DNA of 64,000 nucleotides from NCBI RefSeq assembly GCF_000385135.1, contig NZ_ARQM01000015.1, positions 1-64,000 of the forward strand. Reading direction: 5' to 3'. The DNA is from Promicromonospora sukumoe 327MFSha3.1. Its GTDB lineage: Bacteria; Actinomycetota; Actinomycetes; Actinomycetales; Cellulomonadaceae. Of the stretch, positions 7,068 to 16,144 are shown piece by piece. The notes under the pieces are model-generated. The model did not search any database. It was not told where the DNA came from and saw only the letters and a program-made list of their open reading frames with translations. The translations under genes were made by a program, and so were the position numbers. Within the stretch, counting starts at the first letter, position 1; every line of letters begins with the position of its first letter.

Positions 7068-10000
7068 TCAGTCGCACCTCTCTTCGACGGTCACGATGAC
7101 GTAGGCCTTCCCGGACGGGCTGAGCACCCAGTCCCCGACCGGCGTCAGCTTCGTGTCCTTGTTCGGCGTCGCGATCACCCGGTAGTCACCCGGGGCGAGG
7201 TCGCCCAGGTCACGCGGCTTGCCGTCCGCCTCGCCGTCGACCCAGTTGTGCACGACGTAGCTCTTGACCCCGGGGAGCTCGACCGGGTCGATCGATCCCC
7301 CGGCGTCGCACGACGCCGGCGTCACCACGACGGCGGGCGTGCTCGGGTCGGGGCACTCGGGCTCCTCGAGCGTCACGAAGAGCACGGCGAGGCCGTTGGC
7401 GTTGACCTTCCAGCCGTCCTCGGCGACGAGGACGTACCCGTCGGCCGGCCGGGCCGCGACCCGGTACCTCCCGGGAGCCAGGTCGTCGAGGTCGGTCACG
7501 GCGTCACCGGCGGCGCCGTCGACCCATTCCCGCACCACGTAGGACCGCACCCCCTCCACGTCGACCGTGGAGAGCGCACCGCCGGTCACGACCTCGTTTC
7601 CGGACCGGTCGTAGGAGCACGTCGGCTGGACGACCTCGACCTTCGGCGTCGCCTCGCTGACCGCCGGCTCCGCGATGGTGAACTCGAGGGTCTCGCCGAC
7701 CACCGTCTCGCCGTCGGCCGACGCCCGCACCTGGACGGTGTGGGCGCCCGGTGTCGAGACCTCGACCGGCGCCGTGTACTCGGTCCAGCCGCCGTCGTCG
7801 ACGTTGACCTCCCGGTACACCGTCGCGCCGTCCGGACCGCCCGTGGTCTCCACCGTGACCGTGACCGGTCCGAGCCACTGCCCGTCCGGGCCGTCCGGCT
7901 CACCCGGGGACAGCGCACCGGTCACCTGGAGCGGGTCGGCCGCGCCCACCACCCGGAAGTGGTCGAACGACGCCGTGGCCGCCGACTGCTGGGAGGCGCC
8001 CAGCGCGTACAGCCCCACCCGGGCGTCCTGCAGCCCGTCGTGGGTCACCGGATCGGCGAGCGCCGTCCAGTCCTCACCGTCCGCACTGTACGCACCGGTG
8101 AACGTCGACCCCTCCTTCGACAGCCGCAGGTGCCACACGGCCGACGTCAGCTCGTTCGCGTTCGGCTGCGGGTCCTGCACCACGGAGTCGACCTCGCTGC
8201 GCAGCTCGATGCGCTGTGCGACGGCCGCTCCCGCCGCGTTGTCGGTGACGAGGTCGAGCTTGACGTAGTTGTCGTCGTCCCCGTACACGATGAGACCGCC
8301 CTGCTGGTACTGCTGGTCGAAGTCCGACCCGTCCACCAGGGTCTCGACGGTCCAGTCGTCCTCCGGCAGGTCCTGCACGACGATGTTCGGCGTGCCGGTG
8401 TTGCTGCCGGTGTAGATGTCCGTGGCCGTCGTGTCGATCTCGAGCGCGCCGCCGGTCACGCGGTGACCCGCCGGGTCCTCGCGCACGATGTCCCACCGGC
8501 AGCCGTCGAGCCCGTCACCGTCGAACTCGTCGTCCGGGGCGGGAGCCTCGGCCGTGTCGTCCGGGGTGATGTGGAACCAGTCGAACTCGGCGTCCACGAC
8601 GTCCGCGGCCGAGCCGGCGCCCGCGAGGGCGAAGAGCCCGATCCGTGGGTCGTCGATGCCGGCGAGCGACTTGGTCTGCGGCATGGCCGTGAAGGTCGAC
8701 CCGTCCGGCGAGTACGACGCCGTCAGGTCCTCGCCGTCGCTGCTGGACAGGCGGACGTACACGGTGTCCGGGTACGCCTGCCCCAGGGCAGCGGTGTTGG
8801 AGTCCCCGACCTCGTTCGGTGTGCCGTCCTCCTCACGGATGTACTGGAAGATGCGGGTCGCCGGGTCGGCTGGCGCCGAGCGTCCCTGGATCACCATCTT
8901 CGCGTAGTTGTCGGCGTCGCCGTAGACCACCAGGCCGGCCTGCTGGTACTGGGCGTAGGCCGGGATCGTGACCTTCGCCGTCGCGGTGAACGGGCCGTCC
9001 GGCAGGTCCTGCAGGACGATGTTCGGGACGGTGGAGTTACCCGTCCCGTAGAAGTCCGCGGCGGCCGCCGGGATCGTGAGCGTCCCGTCGGCGACCCGCA
9101 GGTCCTGGTTGCGGTCGAGCACGGTCCAGCGGTCCGGGTCGACGTCGTCCCCGAGGAAGTCGTCCGAGCGACCCGACAGGCACAGGTCCGGCTCCGCGAC
9201 GACCCCGGTGACCTCGACCATGACGTACTCGACCGCGTAGGCGCCGCCCTCGTCGGTGACGCGCACCTGGAGGCGGTAGGTCCCCGGCTCCTCGTAGGTG
9301 TGCTCGAACGACTGGGTGCCGTCGACGAACCCGTCACCGAGCCCGGCGTCCCAGGCGTAGGTCAGGTCGCCCGAACCGTCCGGGTCGGTGGCCTCTGCCG
9401 TCGCGGTGACGGTCAGGGGCGCGTCGCCCGCGACCGGGTCGACCGTCAGCGTGACCTCGGGCCGCTCGTTGTCGGTCACCCCGCGGCCCTCGATCTCCAT
9501 CCAGTTGGCATTGACCCCGCCGGAGAGCAGGACGAAGTGGAGCGAGCCCGAACCGGACGGGACGTCCGTCAGCGCGGTGGCGACGTCGGTGTACTGCTGC
9601 CAGCCGCCCGTGTCGGGCACCGTGATCCGGCCGATCTCCGGGCCGTCAGGTGCGTCCCAGCGCAGCGACACCTCACCGCCACCGGCCCCGGAGGCCGCAC
9701 GCAGCGAGATCTCGTCGACGTTCGCCAGGCTCACCGGTTCGTGCGCCCAGTAGTCACCGGGCTCGATGTACCCGATGTTCTGGCCGCCGCCGGCGGTGTC
9801 GCCCGTCTCCTCGATCTGGACTCCCGGGTCACCCGCCCCCTCACCGATGCCGTCCACGCGGCCGGTACCGGTGAAGAACTCCGACTGGACCAGCTTGGGC
9901 TGCAGCACCTGCAGGTCGGTCGCCGTCAGCGGTGCGCCGGCGGCGCCGCCGTCGTCCGTGTAGAAGCCCTCGATCACCCAGAAGATGTTCGACTCGATGC

Positions 10001-12674
10001 CGTGACCCTCGTCCCGGGCGGTCTGGATGACGCCCTCGCAGCCGGTCAGCTCGTCGAACGGGTGCGCGTGGGAGTCGTGCCCGAGCGAGGTGAACAGCGT
10101 GACGTCCGCGCAGTCGACCTCGCCGTCCGGGTCGTCGACCTCGATCTCGTACCGCACCTGGTCGCCCCACTCGAAGAAGCCGCCGTTCTCCGGGAAGGTG
10201 ATCGACACCTCCGGGGCGACGTTGCCGACCACGATCGTCACGTTCGCGACGCCGGTCTTGCCGGCCGCGTCGGTGGCGACGAGCTGGGCGGTGTACCTGC
10301 CGTTCTCGGTGTAGGTGTGGGTCGGGTTCGCCTCGGTGCTGGGCTCCGAGCCGTCGCCGAAGGTCCACTGCAGGGTGAGCGGCTCACCGGCCGGGTGCCG
10401 GGTGCCCTCCGAGGAGAACTGCACGGTCAGCGGCGCCAAGCCGTTCGTCACGTCGGCGGACGCCTGCGCGATGGGTGTCGGGTCGCCCTCGACGTAGTCG
10501 ACCCGGTACACGCCCGAGGTGTCGTTGTTCCCGCCGAAGCCCGAGCCCCAGTCCACGACGTACAGGGCGCCGTCGGGGCCGAAGTCGAAGTCCATCGGCC
10601 GGTCGAACCCGACGCTCGGGTCGAAGACCCCCGGCAGGACCCGGTTGATGTCCACGAGGTCGTCCCGCTGCTCGCCCGCGAGCTGGAACGAGTACATCCG
10701 GCCCTGGTTCCACTCGCCGAACAGCGCCTTGCCGTCCCAGTAGGCGGGCCACTTCGTGTCGGACTCCAGCTCCGGGTCGTAGGTGTAGACCGGGCCGCCC
10801 ATGGGCGCCCCGCCACCGCCGATCTCCGGGAACAGCGGGTTGGTCCCGTACCCGTACCAGACCTCGGCCTCCACGGCCGGCGGCAGCTGGTCGATCCCGG
10901 TGTTGTTCGGCGAGTCGTTCACCGCTCCGCCCGCGCAGTCGTACGCCGCGCCCGACTGGCCCGTGGCGAAGTCGTAGGCCCGGTAGGCGTTGTTGGCACC
11001 CGTGCAGTACGGCCAGCCGTAGAACCCGGGCTCGCTCACGACGTTCCACTCGACCGTCCCGGCAGGACCGCGGTCCGCGCTCGCCGAGCCGGCGTCCGGG
11101 CCGTAGTCGGCGACGAGCACGTTGTCGTTCGCCGGGTCGACGCCGATCCGGAACGGGTTGCGGAAGCCCATCGCGTAGATCTCGGGCAGCGTGTCCGCCG
11201 TGCCCGGGGCGAACATGTTGCCCTCGGGGATCGTGTAGGAGCCGTCGTCCTGCGGCGTGATCCGCAGGACCTTGCCGCGCAGGTCGTTGCTGTTGGCCGA
11301 CGTGCGCTGGGAGTCGTAGTTCGCGCGGCCGGAACGCTCGTCCAGCGGGGCGTACCCCTGGGACTCGAACGGGTTCGTGTTGTCGCCGGTGGCCACGTAG
11401 AGGTTTCCGGCGCCGTCGAAGACCATGTCGCCGCCCGCGTGGCAGCAGGTCTGCCGCTGCGTCGGGATGATCAGCACCGTCTCCTCGGAGGCCTGGTCGA
11501 TCGTGCCCGAGTCGGCGTCGTAGTCGAACCGGGAGACGCGGTTGTGCGGTCCGTCGTCGCCCACGTCCTGCGGGGACCAGAACAGGTACACCCATCTGTT
11601 GGTCGAGAAGTCGGGGTCGAGCACGACGCCGGTCAGGCCGTCCTCGTTGGACTGCGTCACCGGCAGCGTCATCGCGGTGCTGGTCGTGTTCGACTCCGGG
11701 TCGATCGTCTGGACCCGCCCGTCCCGCTCGACGTAGAAGACGGTGCCGTCGTCAGCCACGTCCAGCATCATCGGGTTGGCGGTGTCCTCGTCCAGGGGCA
11801 CCATCTCGTAGCTGTCGCTCTGCGTGGCGTTGCAGTCCGAGTCGACGACACCTGCCGCCGTCTGCAGACCGCCCAGCAGGTGCTCGACGAACTCGGGCTC
11901 GCTGTACGACGCGTCCGTGTGACCGCCGCCCGTGTACCAGGACCGGCCTCCGTCGTAGGCCTGGCACCAGGCGATCGGGTGGTCGGCGCCCATCGCGCCC
12001 GTCCCCGCGTCGTAGCTCGTCTCGTCCAGGGAGGCGAGGACGTGCACCTCGTCGCGCGGGTTGGTCCGGAAGTTGTACCACTCGTCGTGCCGGTCCCAGC
12101 GGTCCGGCAGGTGTGCTGTGGAGTCGTGCGCGTGGTCCTCGACCTTGACGGTGGCGTCCTGGTTCTGCGGGTGCGAGCTGAAGTACGCACCGACGAGCTC
12201 GCCGTACCACGGCCAGTCGTACTCCGTGTCGGACGCCGCATGGATGCCGGCGTAGCCGCCACCGCCCTGGATGTAGCGCTCGAACGCGGCCTGCTGCTGC
12301 TCGTCCAGGACGTCGCCCGTGGTGGACAGGAAGACGACCACCTCGTAGTCGGCGAGCCCTTCGTCGCTGAAGACGCTCGCGTCCTCGGTGGCGGTGACCG
12401 TGAAGTCGTTCTCCGCGCCGAGCTGGGTGATCGCCTCGATGCCCGCGGGGATGGAGCCGTGCCGGAACCCGGCCGTCCGGGAGAACACGAGGGCGTCGAA
12501 GGGTTCGGCCGCCGCCTCGGCGGCTGCCGGGGGCGCACCGGCCTCGACCGCGACGCCGGGGGAAGCGAAGGACGGTTCGGCGGCCGCCACCAGGGCCGGG
12601 ACACCGAGCGCGGTCACGGCCGTCGCCGCGACCACCGACCGCAGCACGCGGCGGGTTCGTAGCACTTTTCTCAC
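7068..12674 (-). CDS. giant secreted multidomain protein: ThuA, sugar dehydrogenase propeller, PKD, CBM6, DUF1349
   Basis: 1868 aa, about 195 kDa. The GTG start has GAGGAG six bases upstream. Order: signal peptide (1-37); ThuA-like domain (about 58-275, 'FDALVFSRTAGFRHGSI'); glucose/sorbosone dehydrogenase propeller (about 300-725, 'QTCCHAGGDMVFDGAGNLY' with the catalytic-type His and 'GFRNPFRIG'); PKD (735-820); the GGFFEWGD/LGHDSHAHP region shared with the 887-aa protein; CBM6-like (928-1064); second PKD (1073-1156); two DUF1349-type lectin-like domains (1170-1371, 1381-1576); an Ig/OmpL47-like segment (1585-1668); two C-terminal repeats (1678-1773, 1778-1868) around SYVV..WVDG..LAPG.YRV, each with Cys. 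ThuA belongs to a trehalose 3-keto utilisation pathway, so an extracellular oxidase binding polysaccharide is the likely role. No anchor or sorting motif is visible. Confidence 0.85.
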   Translation of the reverse strand: MRKVLRTRRVLRSVVAATAVTALGVPALVAAAEPSFASPGVAVEAGAPPAAAEAAAEPFDALVFSRTAGFRHGSIPAGIEAITQLGAENDFTVTATEDASVFSDEGLADYEVVVFLSTTGDVLDEQQQAAFERYIQGGGGYAGIHAASDTEYDWPWYGELVGAYFSSHPQNQDATVKVEDHAHDSTAHLPDRWDRHDEWYNFRTNPRDEVHVLASLDETSYDAGTGAMGADHPIAWCQAYDGGRSWYTGGGHTDASYSEPEFVEHLLGGLQTAAGVVDSDCNATQSDSYEMVPLDEDTANPMMLDVADDGTVFYVERDGRVQTIDPESNTTSTAMTLPVTQSNEDGLTGVVLDPDFSTNRWVYLFWSPQDVGDDGPHNRVSRFDYDADSGTIDQASEETVLIIPTQRQTCCHAGGDMVFDGAGNLYVATGDNTNPFESQGYAPLDERSGRANYDSQRTSANSNDLRGKVLRITPQDDGSYTIPEGNMFAPGTADTLPEIYAMGFRNPFRIGVDPANDNVLVADYGPDAGSASADRGPAGTVEWNVVSEPGFYGWPYCTGANNAYRAYDFATGQSGAAYDCAGGAVNDSPNNTGIDQLPPAVEAEVWYGYGTNPLFPEIGGGGAPMGGPVYTYDPELESDTKWPAYWDGKALFGEWNQGRMYSFQLAGEQRDDLVDINRVLPGVFDPSVGFDRPMDFDFGPDGALYVVDWGSGFGGNNDTSGVYRVDYVEGDPTPIAQASADVTNGLAPLTVQFSSEGTRHPAGEPLTLQWTFGDGSEPSTEANPTHTYTENGRYTAQLVATDAAGKTGVANVTIVVGNVAPEVSITFPENGGFFEWGDQVRYEIEVDDPDGEVDCADVTLFTSLGHDSHAHPFDELTGCEGVIQTARDEGHGIESNIFWVIEGFYTDDGGAAGAPLTATDLQVLQPKLVQSEFFTGTGRVDGIGEGAGDPGVQIEETGDTAGGGQNIGYIEPGDYWAHEPVSLANVDEISLRAASGAGGGEVSLRWDAPDGPEIGRITVPDTGGWQQYTDVATALTDVPSGSGSLHFVLLSGGVNANWMEIEGRGVTDNERPEVTLTVDPVAGDAPLTVTATAEATDPDGSGDLTYAWDAGLGDGFVDGTQSFEHTYEEPGTYRLQVRVTDEGGAYAVEYVMVEVTGVVAEPDLCLSGRSDDFLGDDVDPDRWTVLDRNQDLRVADGTLTIPAAAADFYGTGNSTVPNIVLQDLPDGPFTATAKVTIPAYAQYQQAGLVVYGDADNYAKMVIQGRSAPADPATRIFQYIREEDGTPNEVGDSNTAALGQAYPDTVYVRLSSSDGEDLTASYSPDGSTFTAMPQTKSLAGIDDPRIGLFALAGAGSAADVVDAEFDWFHITPDDTAEAPAPDDEFDGDGLDGCRWDIVREDPAGHRVTGGALEIDTTATDIYTGSNTGTPNIVVQDLPEDDWTVETLVDGSDFDQQYQQGGLIVYGDDDNYVKLDLVTDNAAGAAVAQRIELRSEVDSVVQDPQPNANELTSAVWHLRLSKEGSTFTGAYSADGEDWTALADPVTHDGLQDARVGLYALGASQQSAATASFDHFRVVGAADPLQVTGALSPGEPDGPDGQWLGPVTVTVETTGGPDGATVYREVNVDDGGWTEYTAPVEVSTPGAHTVQVRASADGETVVGETLEFTIAEPAVSEATPKVEVVQPTCSYDRSGNEVVTGGALSTVDVEGVRSYVVREWVDGAAGDAVTDLDDLAPGRYRVAARPADGYVLVAEDGWKVNANGLAVLFVTLEEPECPDPSTPAVVVTPASCDAGGSIDPVELPGVKSYVVHNWVDGEADGKPRDLGDLAPGDYRVIATPNKDTKLTPVGDWVLSPSGKAYVIVTVEERCD

Positions 12675-12741
12675 CTGGAGCTCCTCATTGAGTCGGGTCA
12701 GTACCAGTGCATTGCGGTAGTGCTCTCCCCCGGCCCGCGGT

Positions 12742-12774
12742 GGACCGGCCCGAGCGCATCGCTCAGGCCGGTCC
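12742..12774 (-). terminator. hairpin terminator
   Basis: GGACCGGCC and its complement GGCCGGTCC flank a smaller GAGCG/CGCTC stem. It lies 20 bp past the stop of the Gfo/Idh/MocA gene and ends that transcript before the ThuA-dehydrogenase gene. Confidence 0.65.
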
Positions 12775-12794
12775 TTGTGCTGGTCCGGGTCCGA

Positions 12795-13973
12795 TCAGGC
12801 GAGGGGCACCCACCCTCCACCGCCGGCGGCGCTGCGCTCGACGGCGTCCAGCACCCGCTGGACGCGGAGTCCGTCGGCGAACGACGGCGTCGGCTGGCGA
12901 CCCGCGGCCAGGTCCCCCATCAGGTCCACGACCTGGTGCGTGAACGCGTGCTCGTAGCCCAGCCCGTGCCCGGGCGGCCACCAGGCCGCGACGTACGGGT
13001 GCTCCGGCTCGGTCACCACGATCCGGCGGAAGCCCGCGATCGCCGACTCGTCCGTCGCGTCGTAGTAGTGCAGCAGGTTCATGTCCTCGAAGTCGAAGGC
13101 CAGCGAGCCCTTCGACCCGTTGACCTCCAGCCGGATCGCGTTCTTGCGGCCCCAGGCGAAGCGCGTCGCCTCGAAGGTCGCCAGCCCGCCGCCCGACAGC
13201 CGCCCGAGGAACACCGCGGCGTCGTCCACCGTGACCTGGCCGGTGCGGCCGGCGTCGGCCACCCCCGACAGGCCCGACGACGACACGGCCTCCGGACGCT
13301 CGTGCACGAACGTCTCGAGCAGGCCGCTCACCCCGGTGAGCGACTCGCCCGTGACGAACTGCGCCAGGTCCACCACGTGGGCGCCGATGTCGCCCAGGGC
13401 GCCCGAGCCCGCCTTCTGCTTGTCGAGGCGCCACGACATCGGCGCCTGCGGGTCCGCCAGCCAGTCCTGGAGGTACTGCGCGCGCACGTGCCGCACCTGG
13501 CCGATGCGCCCCTCCTGGACGAGCTGCCGGGCCAGCGCCACGGCGGGCACGCGACGGTAGGTGAACCCCACCATCGCGCGCACGCCGTGCTCGGCCGCGG
13601 CCTCGGCGGCGGCGGTCATCGCCTCCGCCTCGGCCACGGTGTTCGCCAGCGGCTTCTCGCACAGGACGTGCTTGCCCGCCTCCAGGGCGGCGACCGCGAT
13701 CTCCACGTGCGTGTCGCCCGGCGTGCAGACATCGACCAGCCCGACGTCGTCCCGGGTCAGCAGGTCCTGCCACCCGACGACGGCGTCGTCCCAGCCCAGC
13801 CGGTCGGCCGCCGCACGGACCGCGGCCCCGTCCCGCCCCGCGACCGCGCGCATGCGCGGCACGATGGGCAGGTCGAAGAACCGCGGCGCCGTGCGCCAGG
13901 CCTGCGAGTGCGCCGCACCCATGAACGCGTAGCCGACCATGCCGACGCCGAGCTCGCTCGTTCCCGTACTCAT
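12795..13973 (-). CDS. Gfo/Idh/MocA family NAD(P)-dependent oxidoreductase
   Basis: 392 aa, cytoplasmic, full family length. The N-terminal Rossmann fold starts 'GVGMVGYAFMGAAHSQAW'. 'CEKPLANT' is the family EKP motif that places the catalytic Lys, and 'GDIGAHVVDLAQF' carries the catalytic-type His and Asp. Family members oxidise or reduce sugar hydroxyls or ketones; in this context it could reduce an imported 3-keto sugar or interconvert inositol/keto-sugars. It is the last gene of a run that begins with the ABC importer (gap to the binding-protein gene 75 bp, no terminator between), so it is likely cotranscribed. ThuB of the trehalose keto-sugar pathway belongs to this family, which supports but does not prove the substrate class. 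Confidence 0.87.
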   Translation of the reverse strand: MSTGTSELGVGMVGYAFMGAAHSQAWRTAPRFFDLPIVPRMRAVAGRDGAAVRAAADRLGWDDAVVGWQDLLTRDDVGLVDVCTPGDTHVEIAVAALEAGKHVLCEKPLANTVAEAEAMTAAAEAAAEHGVRAMVGFTYRRVPAVALARQLVQEGRIGQVRHVRAQYLQDWLADPQAPMSWRLDKQKAGSGALGDIGAHVVDLAQFVTGESLTGVSGLLETFVHERPEAVSSSGLSGVADAGRTGQVTVDDAAVFLGRLSGGGLATFEATRFAWGRKNAIRLEVNGSKGSLAFDFEDMNLLHYYDATDESAIAGFRRIVVTEPEHPYVAAWWPPGHGLGYEHAFTHQVVDLMGDLAAGRQPTPSFADGLRVQRVLDAVERSAAGGGGWVPLA

Positions 13974-14048
13974 ACCGCGCCTCCCCCCACTGTGGTCTCA
14001 CCGCCGTGTTGCACGCCCGAGCGGGCGTCGTCCCGATGTGTCACAGCG

Positions 14049-15101
14049 TCAGGAGTCGAAGCCGATGGGCAGGTACTCCTCGACGTTCTCCTCCGTGACG
14101 ACGGGCGCGTAGAGCTGCACGGTGCGGGGGACGCCGATGGAGGCGAGATCGCTCACGGTCTTGTTCTGCGCGATCAGGCGGGCGAACTTGACGCCGTCCG
14201 CGGCCTGCGTGGACGGGTAGATGACCGTCGCCTTGACGACGCTCTCCGGGTCCTGGATCTCCTCCATCATGTTGTTGGAGCCCGCACCGCCGACCAGGAA
14301 GAACTCGTCGCGGCCCGCGTTCTCGATGGCGGCCAGGACGCCGATGCCCTGGTCGTCGTCGTGGTTCCAGATGGCGTCGATCTTGGGCTCGGCGGACAGC
14401 AGGTTCGCCGTCTGCTCCTCGCCGGACTCGACGGTGAACTCGGCCGCGACGCGGGCGTCGACGTCGAGCCCGCAGTCGTCGAGGGCGTCCGCGAAGCCCT
14501 TGCTGCGGTCCTGCGTGAGCGGGAGCGAGTCGATGCCGGCGATCTCGGCGACCACGGCGTCCGGGTTGTCGCCGAGCTGCTCGCAGATGTAGGTGCCGGC
14601 GCTGACGCCCATGCCGTAGTTGTCGCCGAGCACGGTGGCCCGGGCGGCGAACGGGCTGCTGAACTCGCGGTCCACGTTGATCACGGGGATGCCGGCCTCC
14701 ATGGCCTCCAGGGCCACGTCGGTCAGGGCGGCGCCGTCGAACGGCAGGAGCACGATCGCGTCGACGCCCTGGTCGATGAAGCCCTCGATCTGGCTGATCT
14801 GCACGTTGACGTCGTTGGTGCCCTCGGCGACCTGGAGGTCGACGTCCTCGTACTTGTCCGCCTCGGCGCGGGCGGCGCTGGTGATGGCGCCCATCCAGCC
14901 GTGGTCGGCGGCGGGGGCGGAGAACCCGATGACGACCTCGTCACCGGGCTCGTCGTTCTCGGTCGTCGTGACGGGGCCGGTGGCGGCTGTCTCCTCGTCA
15001 CGGGGCTCGTTGCTGGTGCAACCGGCGACGACGAGCGCCGCGCAGGCCGCGGCGATGAAGGCGCCGGAGACCCGGCGCGTGCGAACGATGGACGAGGTCA
15101 T
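14049..15101 (-). CDS. ribose-type ABC transporter substrate-binding lipoprotein
   Basis: 350 aa. The lipobox 'VVAGC' (Cys about residue 28) marks a diacylated, membrane-anchored lipoprotein. The mature part is a periplasmic-binding-protein-like type I (RbsB-family) fold: 'VVIGFSAPAADHGWMG', 'GVDAIVLLPFDG', 'GIPVINVDREF' and 'IWNHDDDQGIGVL' are typical sugar-contact strands. GGGAG stands seven bases before the ATG. It sits downstream of the permease and ATPase genes, the reverse of the common order. The ligand is probably a mono- or disaccharide, perhaps a 3-keto derivative made outside the cell. Confidence 0.9.
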   Translation of the reverse strand: MTSSIVRTRRVSGAFIAAACAALVVAGCTSNEPRDEETAATGPVTTTENDEPGDEVVIGFSAPAADHGWMGAITSAARAEADKYEDVDLQVAEGTNDVNVQISQIEGFIDQGVDAIVLLPFDGAALTDVALEAMEAGIPVINVDREFSSPFAARATVLGDNYGMGVSAGTYICEQLGDNPDAVVAEIAGIDSLPLTQDRSKGFADALDDCGLDVDARVAAEFTVESGEEQTANLLSAEPKIDAIWNHDDDQGIGVLAAIENAGRDEFFLVGGAGSNNMMEEIQDPESVVKATVIYPSTQAADGVKFARLIAQNKTVSDLASIGVPRTVQLYAPVVTEENVEEYLPIGFDS

Positions 15102-15166
15102 GGTGATCTCCCTTGATCCTGGGTGGGAATGCTGGGCTGGCTTGTGGGGTGTCTGGGTGGTCGGCG

Positions 15167-16144
15167 CTAGGTGGTCGAGACGCGCTCGCGCGAGGCGAAC
15201 CACTGCTGGAGCAGCACGGCGCCGACGATGATCGCGCCCTTGGCGATCGCCTGGACCGAGCTGTCGATGTTGTTGAGGACGAACACGTTGGTGAGCGTCG
15301 AGAAGATGAGGACACCGAGGACGGTGCCCGTGACAGTGCCTCGGCCACCCGCCAGCAGCGTGCCGCCGACGACGACCGCGGCGATGGCGTCGAGCTCGTA
15401 GAGCGAGCCGTTCGTGGAGGACCCGGCGGTGGTGCGGGCCAGGATCATCACGCCGCCGATACCCGCCGCCAGGCCGGAGAGGCCGTACAGGTACAGGGTG
15501 TGGCGCTTGATCTTGATGCCCGCCAGACGGGAGGCCTCGGCGTTGCCGCCCACCGCGACGGTGCGGCGGCCGAACGTGGTGCGGTTCAGCAGGAACCAGC
15601 CGGCCGCGGCGACCACCACGAAGATCCAGACGATCACCGGGAGGCCCAGCGGCTTGGCCTGGAAGACGTCGAAGAACGCGTCCACCTCGACCACCTGGGT
15701 CTGCCGGCCGGCGATGATCTCGGCGAGGCCGCGGGCCGCGGCCAGCATGGCCAGCGTCGCGATGAACGCCGGGACCTTGCCGTACGCGATGAGCAAGCCG
15801 TTGATGAGGCCGGCACCGAGTCCGACGGCCATGGCGGTGACAGCGATGACCCACCAGCCGTAGTCCTCGGCCGCGTACTGGGTCGCCAGGGTGGAGGCCC
15901 AGATCGACGCCAGGCCGAGCACGGAGCCGACCGAGAGGTCGATGCCACCGGAGGTGATGACGAATGTCATGCCGATGGCCACCACACCCCACACCGCCGC
16001 AAGGCTGAGGATGGTGGTGAGGTTGCCGAAGCTCCAGAACCGCTCACCGCCGGTCGCCACACCCACGACGATCAGCAGGACGAGGGCGAGCACGAGGCCG
16101 CCCATCCGCAGGGCTGGGCCGGTGAGGCCCGATCGTGCGCTCAC
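15167..16144 (-). CDS. ribose-type ABC transporter permease
   Basis: 325 aa, RbsC/BPD_transp_2 family, with about 8-10 hydrophobic segments. 'VITSGGIDLSVGSVLGL' and 'GRRTVAVGGNAEASRLAGI' are the family signatures, the latter being the cytoplasmic loop that contacts the ATPase. The GTG start overlaps the ATPase stop by four bases (GTGA), so the two are translationally coupled. It forms the inner-membrane channel of the importer. Confidence 0.92.
   Translation of the reverse strand: MSARSGLTGPALRMGGLVLALVLLIVVGVATGGERFWSFGNLTTILSLAAVWGVVAIGMTFVITSGGIDLSVGSVLGLASIWASTLATQYAAEDYGWWVIAVTAMAVGLGAGLINGLLIAYGKVPAFIATLAMLAAARGLAEIIAGRQTQVVEVDAFFDVFQAKPLGLPVIVWIFVVVAAAGWFLLNRTTFGRRTVAVGGNAEASRLAGIKIKRHTLYLYGLSGLAAGIGGVMILARTTAGSSTNGSLYELDAIAAVVVGGTLLAGGRGTVTGTVLGVLIFSTLTNVFVLNNIDSSVQAIAKGAIIVGAVLLQQWFASRERVSTT

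Noticed and set aside
7050-12662. Long open frame of about 1870 codons on the plus strand
   Set aside because: It lies exactly opposite the ThuA-dehydrogenase gene and reads as Val/Arg/Gly-rich low-complexity protein. It is a GC-bias shadow.
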